Positions 1-14,200 of a stretch of DNA of 64,000 nt are shown here, one piece after another. The notes under the pieces were generated by a model. It was not told where the DNA came from and ran no database searches. It saw only the letters and a list, made by a program, of their open reading frames with translations. Made by a program: the position numbers and the translations under genes. The first letter of the stretch is position 1. The number at the start of each line of letters is the position of its first letter. This DNA is from Archilochus colubris. Lineage: Eukaryota; Chordata; Aves; Apodiformes; Trochilidae. The DNA lies in NCBI GenBank assembly GCA_023079485.1, contig CM041092.1, positions 7,701,127-7,765,126 of the forward strand. The letters are read 5' to 3'.

Positions 1-359
1 ACTAAATCCTTGCCCAGCTGCCATCCCATTAAAAGGCAAGCCCCCCAAAGTCCTGATGAGGTTCAGCCCCTGAAAGTGGCAGCACAAATTGTAGCTGGGT
101 TGAACCTGGGAAGCACAAACCCATTTGACAGATGCTGTTGCATTTTAGGCAAATGGATTGGAGATTAACTTTTTTTTTTTAGCATTCAGGAGCATTGTAT
201 TGCTGCTGCCCTACAAACACACTGTGGGGAAGGAAGCCACCATGTGGGTGCCAAATCTGCAGAATCACTCCATGGTTATTTCTCTGTCCCCATATAGCAG
301 GGGAGTCAGGGGGCTCTGCCTGGCAGACTGGCATTGCTACGCTGGTGTTATCACTGCAG

Positions 360-420
360 AATTATTTCTTGATAGCCATGTTGTGAATATGCAAATCCAC
401 CCTAATTGGCTCCGCTAATC
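360..420. promoter_or_regulatory. Possible regulatory element with a POU octamer
   Basis: ATGCAAAT at 389-396 is an exact octamer, followed by CCTAATTGG (TAATT core, inverted CCAAT) and GCTAATC. Clustering suggests an enhancer, but conservation could not be tested. Confidence 0.3.
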
Positions 421-1290
421 ACACTGCTCTGACTGGTTTCTGTTCTCAAACTGCTCAAGCTACTTGACAGGAACAAAGAAAATACCTCAGTTTCTTGCTT
501 CCGTTAGCTAAAAGCTCTAAAACTGAAATGAAAAAGGAGAGATATCTCAAAAGGAAAGAAAATGAAGCTGTGTAAAGGATTAACTTTTTATTTTCTGATA
601 AAAACACATTGACTTTTTTTTCTTGCCTGTCTTTCCTGCTCTCCATCTCAGCAAACCTCTTGTCTCTAGAATAGCTGTGATACCTTTGTCTTGGCAGTAT
701 TTGTTTAGAAAAAGTGAATCGTGAGCTTGTTCAATTCCCTTTGAAACCCAAGGTAAACAAAATGAGATTGCTGTTCTGCAGAAGGCAGCTACTCTGATCT
801 GTGCAAGCAAGGGAGAAAGTGCTGTGGGAATAAAAGGAAGAAACAACACAGACAAAAGTGAAGCATTCAAATGGTTTTAAATGTTTTAAGAAATCAATTT
901 GTGTGAGACAGCTCGTGTTGGCTTTGAAAATTATCTTTCATTAAAATTTAAATTATTAAAGAGTGCATTCAGATAACTTAAGGTTTCTTTCTGTTTTCTG
1001 AGATCTAACAAGCCTCTTCTTTACTGTTAAGACCCCTCAGTACTTTACTGGTGAGCTTTTCTTGGGCTGTATTTTTCTTCTTTGGAAGATTATGATAATA
1101 GTTAATAATATAAATAAGTAAAAGTAATTTGTGAAATGTATTTCTTCTTAATTTCCCTAAGAGTTTGGTTTTGGGCAACATAATCTAACAATCACTGTAC
1201 TGTTAACTGCCTGGCTCCTTTTCTTCTGGCAACATGAGAGACTGGGTCATGCAATCTGAGCTGAGTAACCTGCATATCCATAATGAATTC

Positions 1291-1306
1291 TAATCTAATT
1301 AGATTA
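1291..1306. promoter_or_regulatory. Perfect 16-bp palindrome of homeodomain-type sites
   Basis: TAATCTAATTAGATTA equals its own reverse complement. The central TAATTA is a dimeric homeodomain core flanked by TAATCT half-sites. Surrounding sequence (about 1,255-1,380, with GCATATCCATAATGAATTC upstream) has the look of a developmental enhancer. Function is inferred. Confidence 0.45.
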
Positions 1307-4300
1307 CCTCTAGAAAGTGACATATGGAAAGCTGCCATCTTTTATTAATGATATGCCATGGTACCTCCTGTAATGCCATCCTCTTGGAATATCATATTGT
1401 GAGTGTTTGCTTATCTGGAGGATGGAGAAGGGGCTTTCAAGTAAGTGTGCTGCAATGATACACAGTAAAAAGCAGCCTCAGCTCCAAACCATTTCGTCTA
1501 AGTAAACAGACCAAAGCACTTCACTACTTCCAGTAGATTTTACGAACTGGCCAGGAACACAGCTGGGGGCAGTGAAACGAAATGGTTTGCCCAAAATACA
1601 GAAAAATCTGTGTAATACCTGAGCTTCCCCATCAATCCACTGCTAACTTCCTCCCATCAGCTGCAGCACACAGACTGCTAAATGCAAGAACTGCACATAC
1701 ACAGCTCTTCACTAGCTGCTCTGGTGGTTTTAATGATAATTCATATTAATTAAAACACAGCAGCAAATTTACAGCACAAAGCCACATAATCATTGTTCCA
1801 TATCTGCTATTGTTGAACAACACACCACCTGCTTTCTGAGCACCTTGATAAGCTAAAAACATCACAGCTGTTCAGCTCTTCACAGCCTTCTCTCCATCAA
1901 TTTGTCTGAAGCAAATCAAATGCAGTAGGAGGCTGTGGGTTGTCAGCAGGAGGTGGGAGTGCACTCAGCCTGGTGAGAAGCTGAATGGGTTAATTTTCCA
2001 CTCTTTGAGGAAGGAGAGAGATGCACTTCTCTCTGTCCCTTGACACAGCAGTAGCTGTTAGAAGGCCAAAAAAAAAATAAAAAAATAAAGGCCAGAAGCT
2101 ATAGCCCCAAATGGAAAGAAGCTCTATAGATGGCCTGGGGAAGGCAAGTGAAACCTCCTGAGATGGGATGGTCCTTTTTGCATCCTTTGGGAATGAGGCA
2201 CCAAAGCAAATGAGTTTGTTTATATTCCAGGCTTGAAAAAGGAGCTGCTGCTGAAAAACAAGATGAACACATATGCTAAACCCAGGCCTCAGTGATCATG
2301 AATCGACTGTATTGAACACATTGCCTGAAATATCCTTTCAGACTCCTCTTTGTCTGGAGCAAAGTAGCACCAAAGCACAACACCTGGTTCAAGAAATCAC
2401 TACTGTGAGCCTTTGGAAACAATCCTAGCACACTGAATCAAATCTCATTTTTTCTCTGTGTAACTTCTAAACTTCCTTGTTCAAATAAATGATAATGGCT
2501 TCAAAATACAATCCAAAGCTCCTGTTTCACAGCATACTTAGTTCCTTATGCTGTATTTTGCAGCTGTCTTGTAAAACTCTTCTATGCAGTGCACTTTTCC
2601 AAACCATCTTTTAACAGAAGTTTATACTTTTGGAGAAATTCTCATGCTACTCTTTCTCTGAATGTAGCTAGCTACTTAAAGTTACAAGATAGAATTTCTA
2701 TCTTGTGCATATTCTCACAACCTGAATTCTCATTTATTTTTTTTATAAATCTGCAAGGACAATAATTTATGAAAATGGCTGTCACACACAGGTACCAAAA
2801 CAATCAGAGAATATACTTTGCTTTTTTTGCTAACAAACGTACTGAGAATCTTCTGAATATGCTGATGGTTCACTCTCAGTCTCCTGAAAAAAATCTCTTT
2901 ATGGCAATATTAAAATTACTATTGTAAAGAGAAGCAAAAAAATATCTCCTTGCTGCCTTCTTGTGCTTGCCATCTCCTGACCATCAGGACTTGCACTCAT
3001 GTGCCCAGCTGGGCTATTACAGAATCATTTTGCCTCTCTTCAAAGCTCAGCTGATGGGGTTTAGCCTGAAGCAAGCAAATGACAGATTTCTGACCTGCTT
3101 CTAAGGAGTCCTAGCAGGATGTCACCACAGTGAGGACACTTCTGTCACTCTGTTCTTTCTCATTTACAATACATGACGCCAAGGCTCGAAAGATCCAACT
3201 TCTCACTGGAAGAATTTGTATTTTACCAGCACATAGTTCCTTCCCTTGCAGGAACTTTAAAAAATTCAATTTTAAACAGCTTGCTAAAAAAGGCAGAGTG
3301 CTTCACCTGTTGCTGCAATCCTACAGCTACCTCTGGGCAGAGAAGGACAATTAACAATTTGTGGGGATGGTGGCTGTCCCATCTGGGTTTCACAGCAAAA
3401 CACATAAAATGATTCAGAGCTGAGCTGTGGCCAGAAGGCAGCATTTCCATTCTTCTTCTCAGGGAAAACAGAAGGTGAATTTCAGGAGTTTAGGTTCCAT
3501 GGTGGGCCATGACCACATCCTCTGTGAACCTTCAGTCACTGTCCAGCTGAACCACCAGACTCCAATTCCTGACCCACACTGCCCTCATTCCTGCTGTCTC
3601 TGTGCAAGGGAAGCTGAGAAAGCTTTGAAGGACAATCTGGGGATGGTGACTTCGGTTGCAGCCTTGCTCCAGGTTGTTGGCTGCTGGTTTGAGGTATCAG
3701 TGGCAGACTGGGGCTGCTGCAAAGTCCCAAAAGCATCGACCAGGGAAACAAGCCTGGAGAACCTTGGATTACAGATGAAGTGAGGGGGAGATGCTGTGGA
3801 AATCCCCAGTGGGCTTGGGTGGCTTCTCTGTCCCCCTGGAAGGAGACCCTGGTTGGGGAGGGACAAGCAGAAAAGGCTCAGCAAGGCACATTGCTTCTCC
3901 TCAGGGCACAGCAGGCATAGTGAAGCTGTTCTATATGGGTAGATGTAAGCCAAGTAAAAAAAATATAAACTAAACAAATGTCCAAGTGAGCAAGTGTAGG
4001 TTTAGAGTGCTCACTTCACCTCGGAGTTAAGCACTGTGTTGCTTGCAGTGCTCATTTCTGATGTCCCCTGACATCTGTGTAACTTCCTTCTGAAATTCTT
4101 CTAGTAGGCATAGACACAGCAAGTCCCTGTCACTGGCCTACAGAGCCATATCCTGAAACTGAGCATGGAAATAAATAGGAAATGGGATACCAAAATGTTT
4201 TTTTGAATGGTGTTTTCACCTCTGTTGATGTGGTACTGTATTCTGCTCAAGTGGTTGTTAAAGTACAAAGAATACTCCCTATCCACACAGCTATGTGCCC

Positions 4301-7300
4301 ATCAGTACATAGAAATGATCAGGAAATTGCTTTGACTTCCCATACCTGGCAAGTAGAGCTCTTCTGTTTTGGAAAAATACAGAAACTTCTTTGTCTGGAG
4401 CAAACCAACTGCTATTATATAATCTGTGAAGCATGAATTACATAAAGTCGATGGGAAAATATTTAAGTTATCGCTTTTTTCTCTTTGCTTTCTGAATATC
4501 TCATCCTCTCCCCCTCATTTCCTCCCCTGTTGACAATAGTTTCTGTCTTTGTTCCTCCACATACTATTTCTGCTAAGAAAATATGTGCTCTCAAGAGCTG
4601 TAAATGCCAACCTGCTGCCACCAGGCCCACTGTGACATCTGACTGTCACCCCAGGACTGCCTGGTGTCAGTGAGCATCTTCCTCAGTGGAGCCAAGGCCT
4701 GACTGATGCCACTCTAGAGAAGATGTGTGAGATGTGCCTGCAGCCCCAGGAGCACTGATTTCTCTCTGTTGACAAAAAGAGCTCCTAGCACAAATAACAG
4801 CTGTAATATCTACACTGTCAGGAGAGCATGTTAAGCAAAGTGAGAAAACCCAATCTTTGTATATATATCAGCTGATACATCCCACATGTTTTGTGAATGT
4901 TACTTTGATTGCCCAGCCATTGGGTGACTTTTCTTCCTTATTGTAGCTTCTGGTCTTAACTTCTCTTTGACTGAAGAGCTATCAGGGAGAATCATTGCAT
5001 GCAGAAAAGAGCTGGCAATACAGACTGCTCAAAGTCATTTGTTTTACAGAACATACTTTCAAATAGATAAGAAGGCTTGGCCCTAGGCCAAAGGAAATCA
5101 TTCTTCTGCGGTGGACTTTGTCTGTTTTGCTCTTAAATAAACATTTGATAAAGAATAGAATTTATCTGGAGACACTATCCCAGAAAGACAGCATTTCCAG
5201 ATATTACTTCCAGATACCACCTGAAAAGAAAGAGCTGGAATTTGTAAAACTACGAAGTTTTAACTCAGACTTTTATACTGCCTACAAGAAGGCTGTCTGG
5301 GAAAACTGAATCCTGGAACTGCAAAGCATCAATCAAAATCCTGAAAGGATGCTAAGTCAGAAAGGTCTCCCAGGCAATGCTTTGTGTGTAGGTGTCTGCA
5401 AGTTTTAGAGTCGGTCTTAGGTTTTGTCTACATGTCAGTTAAGTTTAAAAACTCATTGAAAAATCTGTGTGAGACTTGCAGAGAAGACTCCAAAGGGATG
5501 ATTGGCTCAGGGACTCTGCAGCTGCAGTGCAGCTCTGGAGGCTGAGCAGGACTTACAATAAACCACACTCCTATTTTCATCACCCATCTCCAAAAGAAGT
5601 CCTTGATAGAGGATCTGTAACCAAGACTGCTGAAGAGCCAAAGATCACTTTTTCACAGAGAAAACCTGAAGTGGGTAGGATAGTGCAGTTTCATCAACAT
5701 TCTCCTCTCCTACCTGAAGTAAAGGTACCCACAGTTTGGTAAAGGAAAAGAAATAAGAAGTGAAACAAGAGACAGGCTTGAGGCTTGTTGGGTGCCAGAG
5801 AAGAGCTGTTATCTCCTATTTTAAACCAGGCTCAACAGACTTGCAGTAAGAGAGTCCTATATGCTGAGGTCTCCTCTTTTGGGCTGTGCCTGCTCTTTGT
5901 ATCCTGAAATAGTGAAATCTTGTATGACCAACACTGAGCTCAAACCTGACTGCAGGGGTTCTGAAAAGCCCCAGACTGGAGGTTTCTGCTCTGGAAGTTA
6001 TGAAGTGCTGAAGGAAAAATAAATGTCAGTATTAAGTGTAAGTACTTTGTGTCTTCAGCAGCACAAGGGGGGTGAGTTGAGTAAGAAGGAGCTGAGGAGG
6101 CACTAAAAGTGGTCAAAACAGACATTTCCTTTTGTTAAGTGAGAACACAAGCTCTTTTATTTGCTCACTTTGCTGCTATTAACTGAGAGAATTTCCCTCC
6201 CCCAATGAAACATTTTGGAGCATAGTCTCAGGCCTGTGCTGTGGAAAGCACTATTGTTTCCTTTCCACATGGACTGCAGCATCCTTCATGCAGGCTGCTG
6301 TTTCCAAGGCACTGCATCTCTCACTTTTACTTTACTTACATCTTTTCTTACTGTGAGAATGACAGCTCCAGCTTCTCAAACTGAGGGGAGGCACATCCTT
6401 CCCAGGAGCCTTGGGATGCATCCCTGAGAAATGCTTCTCAACGCCTCCCAGAAATGTAGGAACAGACTCCTCTGCACAGAAGGATTTTTCTCTCTCCTCG
6501 AGCAGGTGGCCATAAAGCTCTTTCCTCTTTCTCCTGGGATATGTTTTGGGGGCGGAAGGAGGGGTAAACTCTTTTTAAATGTTGAGAGGAAGTGAGGGAA
6601 AAAAAGCCCTGCCTCTAGAGATCTGTACTGACAGAGCTGTGATATTTTTCACAGGAGATCTGGCTCAGCTAGTGCAAACTTGAGGATTTCTGTTGAGAGC
6701 ACTTCTCCTGAGTATGCCCAGGAGCTGGCCAGGAATGCCAGCTCCATTTGATACCAGTTCACACAGCTGAAGGCACTACTGTCTTTGCAGGATCTTCTGT
6801 CTGAGGAAGGATGCACCTGCTCCATGGCAAAAAGGTGGTCACTGCACAAGATGGCAATGGTTTTCTCAGTAGAGAGATTATAAAAAATCTACATGGATAA
6901 TTTCCAAATATTCTAACTTTCCCAATTCTTTTCAAGTATTCTAACCTCTGGGTTTTTATGGATTCCTACAGATATGGGAGTTCTAGCAAACATTGCTCTT
7001 TTTTTTCATTCATAAGCTTTTTGAGACCATTTATGTCTCTACTATGTTACAAATTGCTTAATAATTGGTTTTGACAGGTTAAACTGCTAGTGAGTGTAAA
7101 AGAAAATAATCCCCAGGTAGTGAGCTGAAGAGTTCAGTGATTGTCTAACACATTGCAGTGCTGGAAAGCCTTAGGAACACAAAAGATGGGAACCCCATAG
7201 ACTAAGGGTAGATGCAACACGGGTTAAAAATGAAAATTACTCTCTAACCCTATAGGACTTAGTGGAAACCAAAAGTCTTCTGCAGAATTTAAATATACAA

Positions 7301-8839
7301 CATCAAAAAATAACTGCATTAGAATACCATGATTTGTCCTACTAGGTTATGGAAACATTGTAATTCCTTTTTTATCTCCTAAGAGATCCTTCCCATAAGG
7401 ATTCCTCTAAATTATACCTCCTCTCCTTCAGTGTTGTAGATTAATAATGCTTCACTAATGAGGATTAAATAGCTTAGGACTTCTGTCATGTGTGCAAACA
7501 GCAAGACTGGAGGGCAGGATTTGTATTCAGAACCAATAACTTTGCTCCATTTTTAAAATCCTGGAATTATGCTGAAGTACTTCTCTAGGCAAATTGAAGT
7601 ATCTTCAATGAAAGCTTTGCTTTTTCATTCATAGTTTCATTACATAAAAGATCAGAAGTGAGCAAGTTAGTTGGATCCCATGACAATCACCAAGTGCCCC
7701 TGCAGTGAGTACCTTTGGTTCTGTTTGGCTAAAATATCTATACCCTTTGTAACCTGAACACCTCAGGAGATTAAGAAACCAAGAATTCTTTTTGGAGTTC
7801 CTTAAACAATGTGAGTACAGTTCATCATTTTTACTTGTTTGATTTTTGCCTCCAGACACAACTCTTGTGACTGTAATTTAAGTTAAGCAGCTCTTGGAAA
7901 AGTCCTTACAGTCTATTAAAATCACCTATATATTGTCACCTGCATGTGGTCTTTCTGCTTATTTCTTCCTTTTATACCAAGGTGCTACCTCTGACACTCT
8001 AGTCATATTTATTTTTACAGGGTATCCAGCTTTTTACAACTTTTAAGTCAGGATTTCACATCAAAAACCATTATTGCATTGAGCTTCACCAGGATGTGCA
8101 GCAGGGGGAAACCTTCTTAGTCCTACAAGTTGTTCCTCAGCTTGTACTTCTTTTTTCCTCATCCTCTTTTCATCCTTTTGTCACATTGGAAATTTTCATT
8201 GAATTTCACTTGATCTCCTCAAACACCTTTAGAGCTGCTGTTTTCCAGGAAAAGCTCTTTCTCCAGATGTGTACATCACAGTTTGTCTTTTTGCACTGGT
8301 TGCATTTTGTCACTGGGCTCAGATTATCAAATATCCTACACAGCCAACTGGGACACCTTCCCCTCAGCCTGCAACGCTGCCCCAAGTTTTATTTCATGTA
8401 TTTGCAACTCAATCACTGGTGAAAATGTCCAGTAGTTTAAGATGTTTGAAATACATCCAAGTTTTTCTAATTCCCAGAAGGGATGCCTGGCTCCAACCCT
8501 TGATTAGCCCTGGATGCTCAGTCTGGCTGCCACATTTTGTTTAATGTTCCCTGAACAAACCTCCCTGGAGCACTTTAAGAGTTCTATAGTAATTCCCAAT
8601 GATATCTCATTTTTGAGATCTATCCATTAGCTTATTTGTAATGCATGTTTCACTGATGCCATAAAATGCAAAAGTTTTCATCAGAATATAAGGAAAAAAT
8701 TAGAGAAGTTTACACAGTCACCATTATCAACACATTTATCATCTCATTCAAAACCAGGTTTTCTGCATAAGCTATATTTTTCAGAAAAGCTCTGTTGATA
8801 AGCATTTATTATATTTCTGATCTCTGAATCTCTATAATT

Positions 8840-8990
8840 TAAATCCCTTATTAACTTTTCCATTATTTTGCCCAGCACTGACATAAAACCAGAAATACCC
8901 ATCTAAAAATCCTCTTTTTACTTTGGTGGCATTCAGGACATATCACAAGTCTGCTGCTTTAAACTTCAGACATCTTTTTGTGATATCAAC
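8840..8990 (-). mobile_element. Possible ancient LINE remnant
   Basis: The plus strand has TTTTCCATTATTTTGCCCAG, then AAATCCTCTTTTTACTTTGG, reminiscent of the reverse complement of old CR1/L3-type ORF2 sequence. No tail or long reading frame. Assigned only by remembered resemblance. Confidence 0.3.
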
Positions 8991-11023
8991 CAAGAAATTT
9001 CATTGAATATTTCTGAGTCATTATAAACAATTTTGCTGTTTTCACCTGGAAATAGCCTAACACTCAAGTAGGGTTTGAAGGATTTGGTTGGGAACTGACT
9101 GGAATATCCCATTGCATCACAAGCCTGTATTTCATTTCCAAGCTCTTTCCTCTGACTGCATAAGCCTGGATACTACAACCCTACCCCAATCAGCTGCAAT
9201 AATTCTTTGACAGGCTTGGGTCCTACCCCAACTGAATAATGGATGAAAAAAGTTGTAGAAATGTAGTTTTCCAGCTCCTCCACACCTCCTTACTATTTCT
9301 GAACTAGTAGTAGGAAGGCAGAATCTGGAAGAGATTAATGACTTTCATTTGCAATTTTAGCAAACTCATCTATTAGTTTTGGTGCAAGGTATTTGGTACT
9401 TAGAGATGTGTGTACCTGTGGTTTTCTTTTACTGGGCTTTGGTAGGAATGCAAGCAGAGAAATGCAGGCCATAAATGCCAGATTTCTACTTTATGTTACT
9501 AAACTACTCCTTTTTTGGTATATCTATAAATAAACATGTACTGAGATACAAATGGGTAACCTATTAACCAAGAATTTCAGTGACTCTGTAAGGATTCTTC
9601 TCTATGTTCTTTTGTTCTGTCTTTGGTTGATTGGAACTACAGTTGTTTGGTTTTGCAGCAATAAAGGATGAGGATTTTTGGGTTCTGCTGAAATAAATCT
9701 GCAGTCTTTATGCTATCATTTCAGAACAGTTCATCAGAAGGACAGACATAGCAATACACATAATAAATGTATTATCTGTTCTACCTTATCTGAATAGCTA
9801 ACATAAGCCTACTGCTAGGAACAGTCTGCCTGTTTTAATGGTACACAGGCTGTGTTTTCTGCAGCAGTTTTGATCCTGAAGTACTCAGATTGGACTGGAA
9901 TACCCAGTAGATGAGATCTAAGTGTATCTCATTTATGCTGAAGAAGTTGTCAGTGTAAATTATGAAGCAAAATTGCAAAGCTGGATTTCATGCCTGACAG
10001 TAGATTTTCAAACAATACCCTTTGTACCATGGTCATGTTTCAGTGCTGAGTTGTATAACTTATCCTACAAATTCCATTACACACTCTCAGATTACTGTGA
10101 TGTTTAGATGTTGATATAAACATTATATTCAGTTGTTCTAATATTTTTCTGCTATGAAAAAGCTCTGAAAATAGGAATTATTTGTCCAGAGTGACTAAGA
10201 TATTTCACAATGTCCTCAGAAGTATCTCCACAGTAAAAACTGTAAGAAAAAGAACTTTCAAAACCCAGACTTTAAAGGGAAAGGAAAGGTTGTTGTTGCA
10301 CAGGGAGCTTAAACTCAAAGCTGATCAAGTAGAACTGAAATTAATTTTTCCACTGGGACAATATGAAACAAGATCCTGGCCTCCAGGTGAAATGCCCCTT
10401 GGACTCGACTGTGGCAATATGCAGACCAAGAGCTGCTCTTGTGCAAGCCTGATTGCAAAGCCAGCTGGAACACCAGGAGCCTTCAGGCAATCCTCTTGCA
10501 CAAGCTCCACACCTGCTGGGAAAGCTGATTCTGTCTTTGGGCACACCAACAACTCCTGAGATCCACCCAGATCCTGTTCCCCAGGCTCTAGTCCCAGCTT
10601 GGCCTTTCCCACTGCCACTCATTTGCAGATCAGAGGGATTTTAACTTAAATAAGCTGCATCCACTCACTGACACCAGATAGCATAGGGCAGAAAAAACCC
10701 ACATATTTAGCTTTGAGTTATGTTGGATTAGATCAGATCCTTACAATAAGATAGCTACCTAAAGAGCAATCAGCCACAGCCTTGCAAATGGCTGAAACAG
10801 ATCTGGGACTGAGCTCCTTCTGGGGCAATCCACATTTCTTCCAGCTCCATGAGCGAGTCTTGTACACCCCAGCACTGTCCTCCTGCTTCTAAGAGGAAGG
10901 TGGCAGAAGGAGGAAGGGAGAGGTCCTGCAATCCTTCAGGTATATTTGGCTGGTCCTGTTAATGTTGACAATTTTCATTTCCCATATCTTTTTCATTCCT
11001 CTCTTCCATACTCTTCCCTACAG

Positions 11024-11215
11024 TTTCTTGGCAGAAGTTGTCGCCAGCTCAGCAGAGAAGCGAAAGCAGATTGGGAGCAGCACACGCCTGGTTTTCCTGA
11101 AGGAGATGGATATGATTTACCTACCGAACAGCAATATGGCCTTATTGCAGGCAATATTCAGACTCAATTTAATAATCAGATGGGAAAATATACACTGTCT
11201 GCACTTAAATTCTGA
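11024..11215 (+). CDS. Candidate 3'-terminal exon of an unknown gene or non-coding RNA
   Basis: A strong acceptor (pyrimidine-rich from 10,988, CTACAG ending at 11023) precedes an open frame to TGA at 11213-11215. It reads FLGRSCRQLSREAKADWEQH, then GFPEGDGYDLPTEQQYGL. A second frame is also open. I do not recognise the peptide and found no upstream exon, so it may be chance. Confidence 0.2.
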   Translation, partial: FLGRSCRQLSREAKADWEQHTPGFPEGDGYDLPTEQQYGLIAGNIQTQFNNQMGKYTLSALKF

Positions 11216-14200
11216 TCCCTAGAGCCACTGAAGAGTTTAGTAAGGTGCTGCTTCTACACTTGTGTGTGTGCACATCAGTGGGGAGCTCAGTAGGCATTTG
11301 CTAAGACCACTGTTCATTTCAGATAGTTACTGCCATTTCAGTCCTGGAAAAATCTCACTTTTGTACCTGTAGAAAGTATTATTTAAAAGTCAAAGACTTT
11401 TGGTTACCTGGCAACCTATAAATGAGGGCCTTTGAAAAGGAACCTGAAAGGAGGGACCTATTGAATATCAGCCTTCTTACTACATTTTGTAAATTAAGCT
11501 ATCACACAAAAGTTGTCAAATATAAATGGGCCTTTACACTCTAGGACTACTTTATAGTTAGAATTATTAGCAAAACACAAATATATAAATACATTTGTAT
11601 GAATAAATAAAGACGTATAAACCTTTTTACTCTCCTGCCCCCATCTGTAACTTCCCCTGAGCTGCAAAAATACAAACTTCAACGCTCTTTGAAAGGCTGC
11701 AATTATTTAAGTAAATTTAATTGATTTAACCATACTGGTGAAGAACAGTTAGAGGAGTGTGCCTGAGGAACAAGTGCAGCCAGACCATTGCAGCTTTCTC
11801 CATTTCAGGCTTCAACCCTGCATGGAAAATTGTCCTGACCTCCCAGCAGGACCTCAATGCTGGCACCCATCCAGGTTGAAAAAATTTTTTATTTTAATTG
11901 TTTTTATAATTCTGAAGCATAACCTTACTCTGGATGTGAGCTATGGGAGTGTTGGAGCAAACAGGATGAAAACTGAAGAGTGAAATGCCAAGCAGACCTT
12001 TCCAAATGGGGTGGTGGGCATGGGCATGATGGTCACTCCTTCCTCTTGAGATTCCTTGCTCAGCAAAGGAGGAAGCTCAGGCTCTTCTCTGAAGCAGCAG
12101 CAGTACTGTCACCAGCAGCACATCCAGCACAAAGATGTCTGATTTGGTGTTAATATTATTTCTGGTGTACATTTAGAGGGGCAGATGTATAATCTGGGAC
12201 TACATCCAAATTCTCTTCCAAGGCAATAAGATAATCAGGAAGAATGTCTTCCATTTTATTGTTGTTCATTCCTCCTCCAGTCCCTTAAAAACTAAAGCAA
12301 GGGAAAACATAACTGAAGCAAAACACGCCAACCTTTAAAGCAAATAAACAAAAAACAAACAACAAAATAAAACAGAACAAACAACCAGACTGAAGAATCA
12401 CAGCTGGTGCTGTTCTATGGCACACAGCCCAAGACTTTACTATCTCTGGAAGTGCAATGGCTTTTGAAGAAAATAAACATTTAGATCTGCCCTACTGTCA
12501 AATAACCTTACTTCACTGAGGATCAGAGCCCCGTTCACAGGTAGTGCCTACAAAGGAAAGAACAGTCTTAAAGGTGTTCAAATGTTCCTTTTCACAGCTC
12601 CTCACCCTCCCACCCAGGGCTCTCTTCTCCCTGCACTCCTAACACTGAGTGTGCCCTGGGAAGGGAGGAGGCAGAGAGGAATTTTGTGGTTTGACTTCCC
12701 ATTGATGGAAGCAGTGAAAGCTACAGAGACTCTGCTCATCCCCCTGGCAAAATTCAACAGTTCAGAGCCAGGTGGGATGCCAAAAATCCTGTGTTGTTAC
12801 TGACTGTACACATCCTCATGGGAGGAGTTGCAAAGCCATCAGAAAAAACTTTGACATGTTCCTTTTGAATTGCACAGATCACTGGGTATAAGTGTAGGTA
12901 AATAGGCTCACGGGGGGAAAAATCCCAGCCTGGCTTAACCCCACCTGTAACAATACTCTTTGGAATGTCTTGGAATAATACTGAATAGATGATCTTAAAA
13001 ATGAAGCTTCTTCCTGCTATTTTATTTTTACCATACAAACAAGAAGAACAAAAGAGGTTTTGCAGTGGTGCAATCAAAATTCATTCTTCCTGGGGTTTGT
13101 TCTTTGAGGCCAGCTACAGAAATTGCTGTGCTGTAAGATGCTAACAAGAAAGAGGACTATTGTGAGCTTTATTATCTATATTATAACGGCAGCTACTTCA
13201 TTGACACAGATATCAAAAAGATCTGCTAAAGCCATTGGTTGTTATACAGCATTTCCATCTCTGGCAGAGAATGAGAACTACAGAATCTTGTGGTAGAGTA
13301 ATTGCAATAATATCAGACTCAGACAGACTTTTTTTCATCTCCCCAAAAAACCCAAGTCCTGAACCCAAAGCTGTTTTTCCACAGAAATGTCACATCCCAG
13401 AATCATCATAAAGGCTTTTTGATGACTGAGAACTATGATACTGAATTCATGAGAGCAATAGAGTGCTGGCCTGGGTTCCATTACTGGAGAAAAGATGGGA
13501 AACAATCAGATCACTTCTGACAACTTGAAAGCTTAGAAGGAAAAAAAAAAACAAAGTACAGCAGGATTTCACAAATCACTAGGTCCACAGTGATAAATTT
13601 TTTTTACTTGCTTATAGAGAAGAAAATAAAATTTTCCTAGTCCTGAATCACAGGCTATGTTCTAGCTGGATGCACTGACCAGATCCAGCAGACATAAAGT
13701 ACTCAGGAAAGAAAAAATAATCAAATTGAAAAGAGCTACAGATTACTGAAGCAACAAGATGGAAGTCTACTAAATCTTATTTAGCCTTAAGAATGCACAG
13801 TTAAATGTAAAGAAAAACCTCAACCCTGTATTATCAATAGTTACACCCCTAAACCCTTTCATAAGATTCCTGCAGCTCAAATCAGAAATAGGACTCAGTT
13901 TTAGGAGATGCCCATAGCTAGCCCATAAACTATAATTAATCATCTGTAAAAAAGGAAAATATTCCAGTGTAATTATTTTCATTTCCTGAAGACAAAAATG
14001 CATGAGCAGATTAAATAAGCAAATATCAAATACTATCAGGTACATTTCTTCATAGAGTTAAAAAAAAATAAATTAACAGGATGAAGTTGAATGCCCAGAA
14101 TACAGAACTCTGCACCATGCAGTGCAATAATTATGCACAATTAAAGCCTACTGTGCAATTTTGCTACCATAAAAGCTCACTGACTCACACCAATTTGAAA

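Larger units (their letters stand above)
1..11023. other. Intergenic DNA, no supported gene
   Basis: No ORF with recognisable protein features. Holds the regulatory-looking elements near 360-420 and 1,291-1,306, a possible old LINE near 8,840-8,990 and short AT-rich tracts. A conserved-synteny expectation from mammals is that GPR39 lies on this side of SLC35F5, but its long seven-helix first exon is not in the window. Confidence 0.65.

Noticed and set aside
3427..3783. 118-codon plus-strand open frame
   Set aside because: No recognisable domain, no splice context, and an overlapping open frame on the other strand; compatible with chance.
10182..10559. 125-codon plus-strand open frame
   Set aside because: Low-information composition with overlapping antisense frames; no acceptor or partner exon found.
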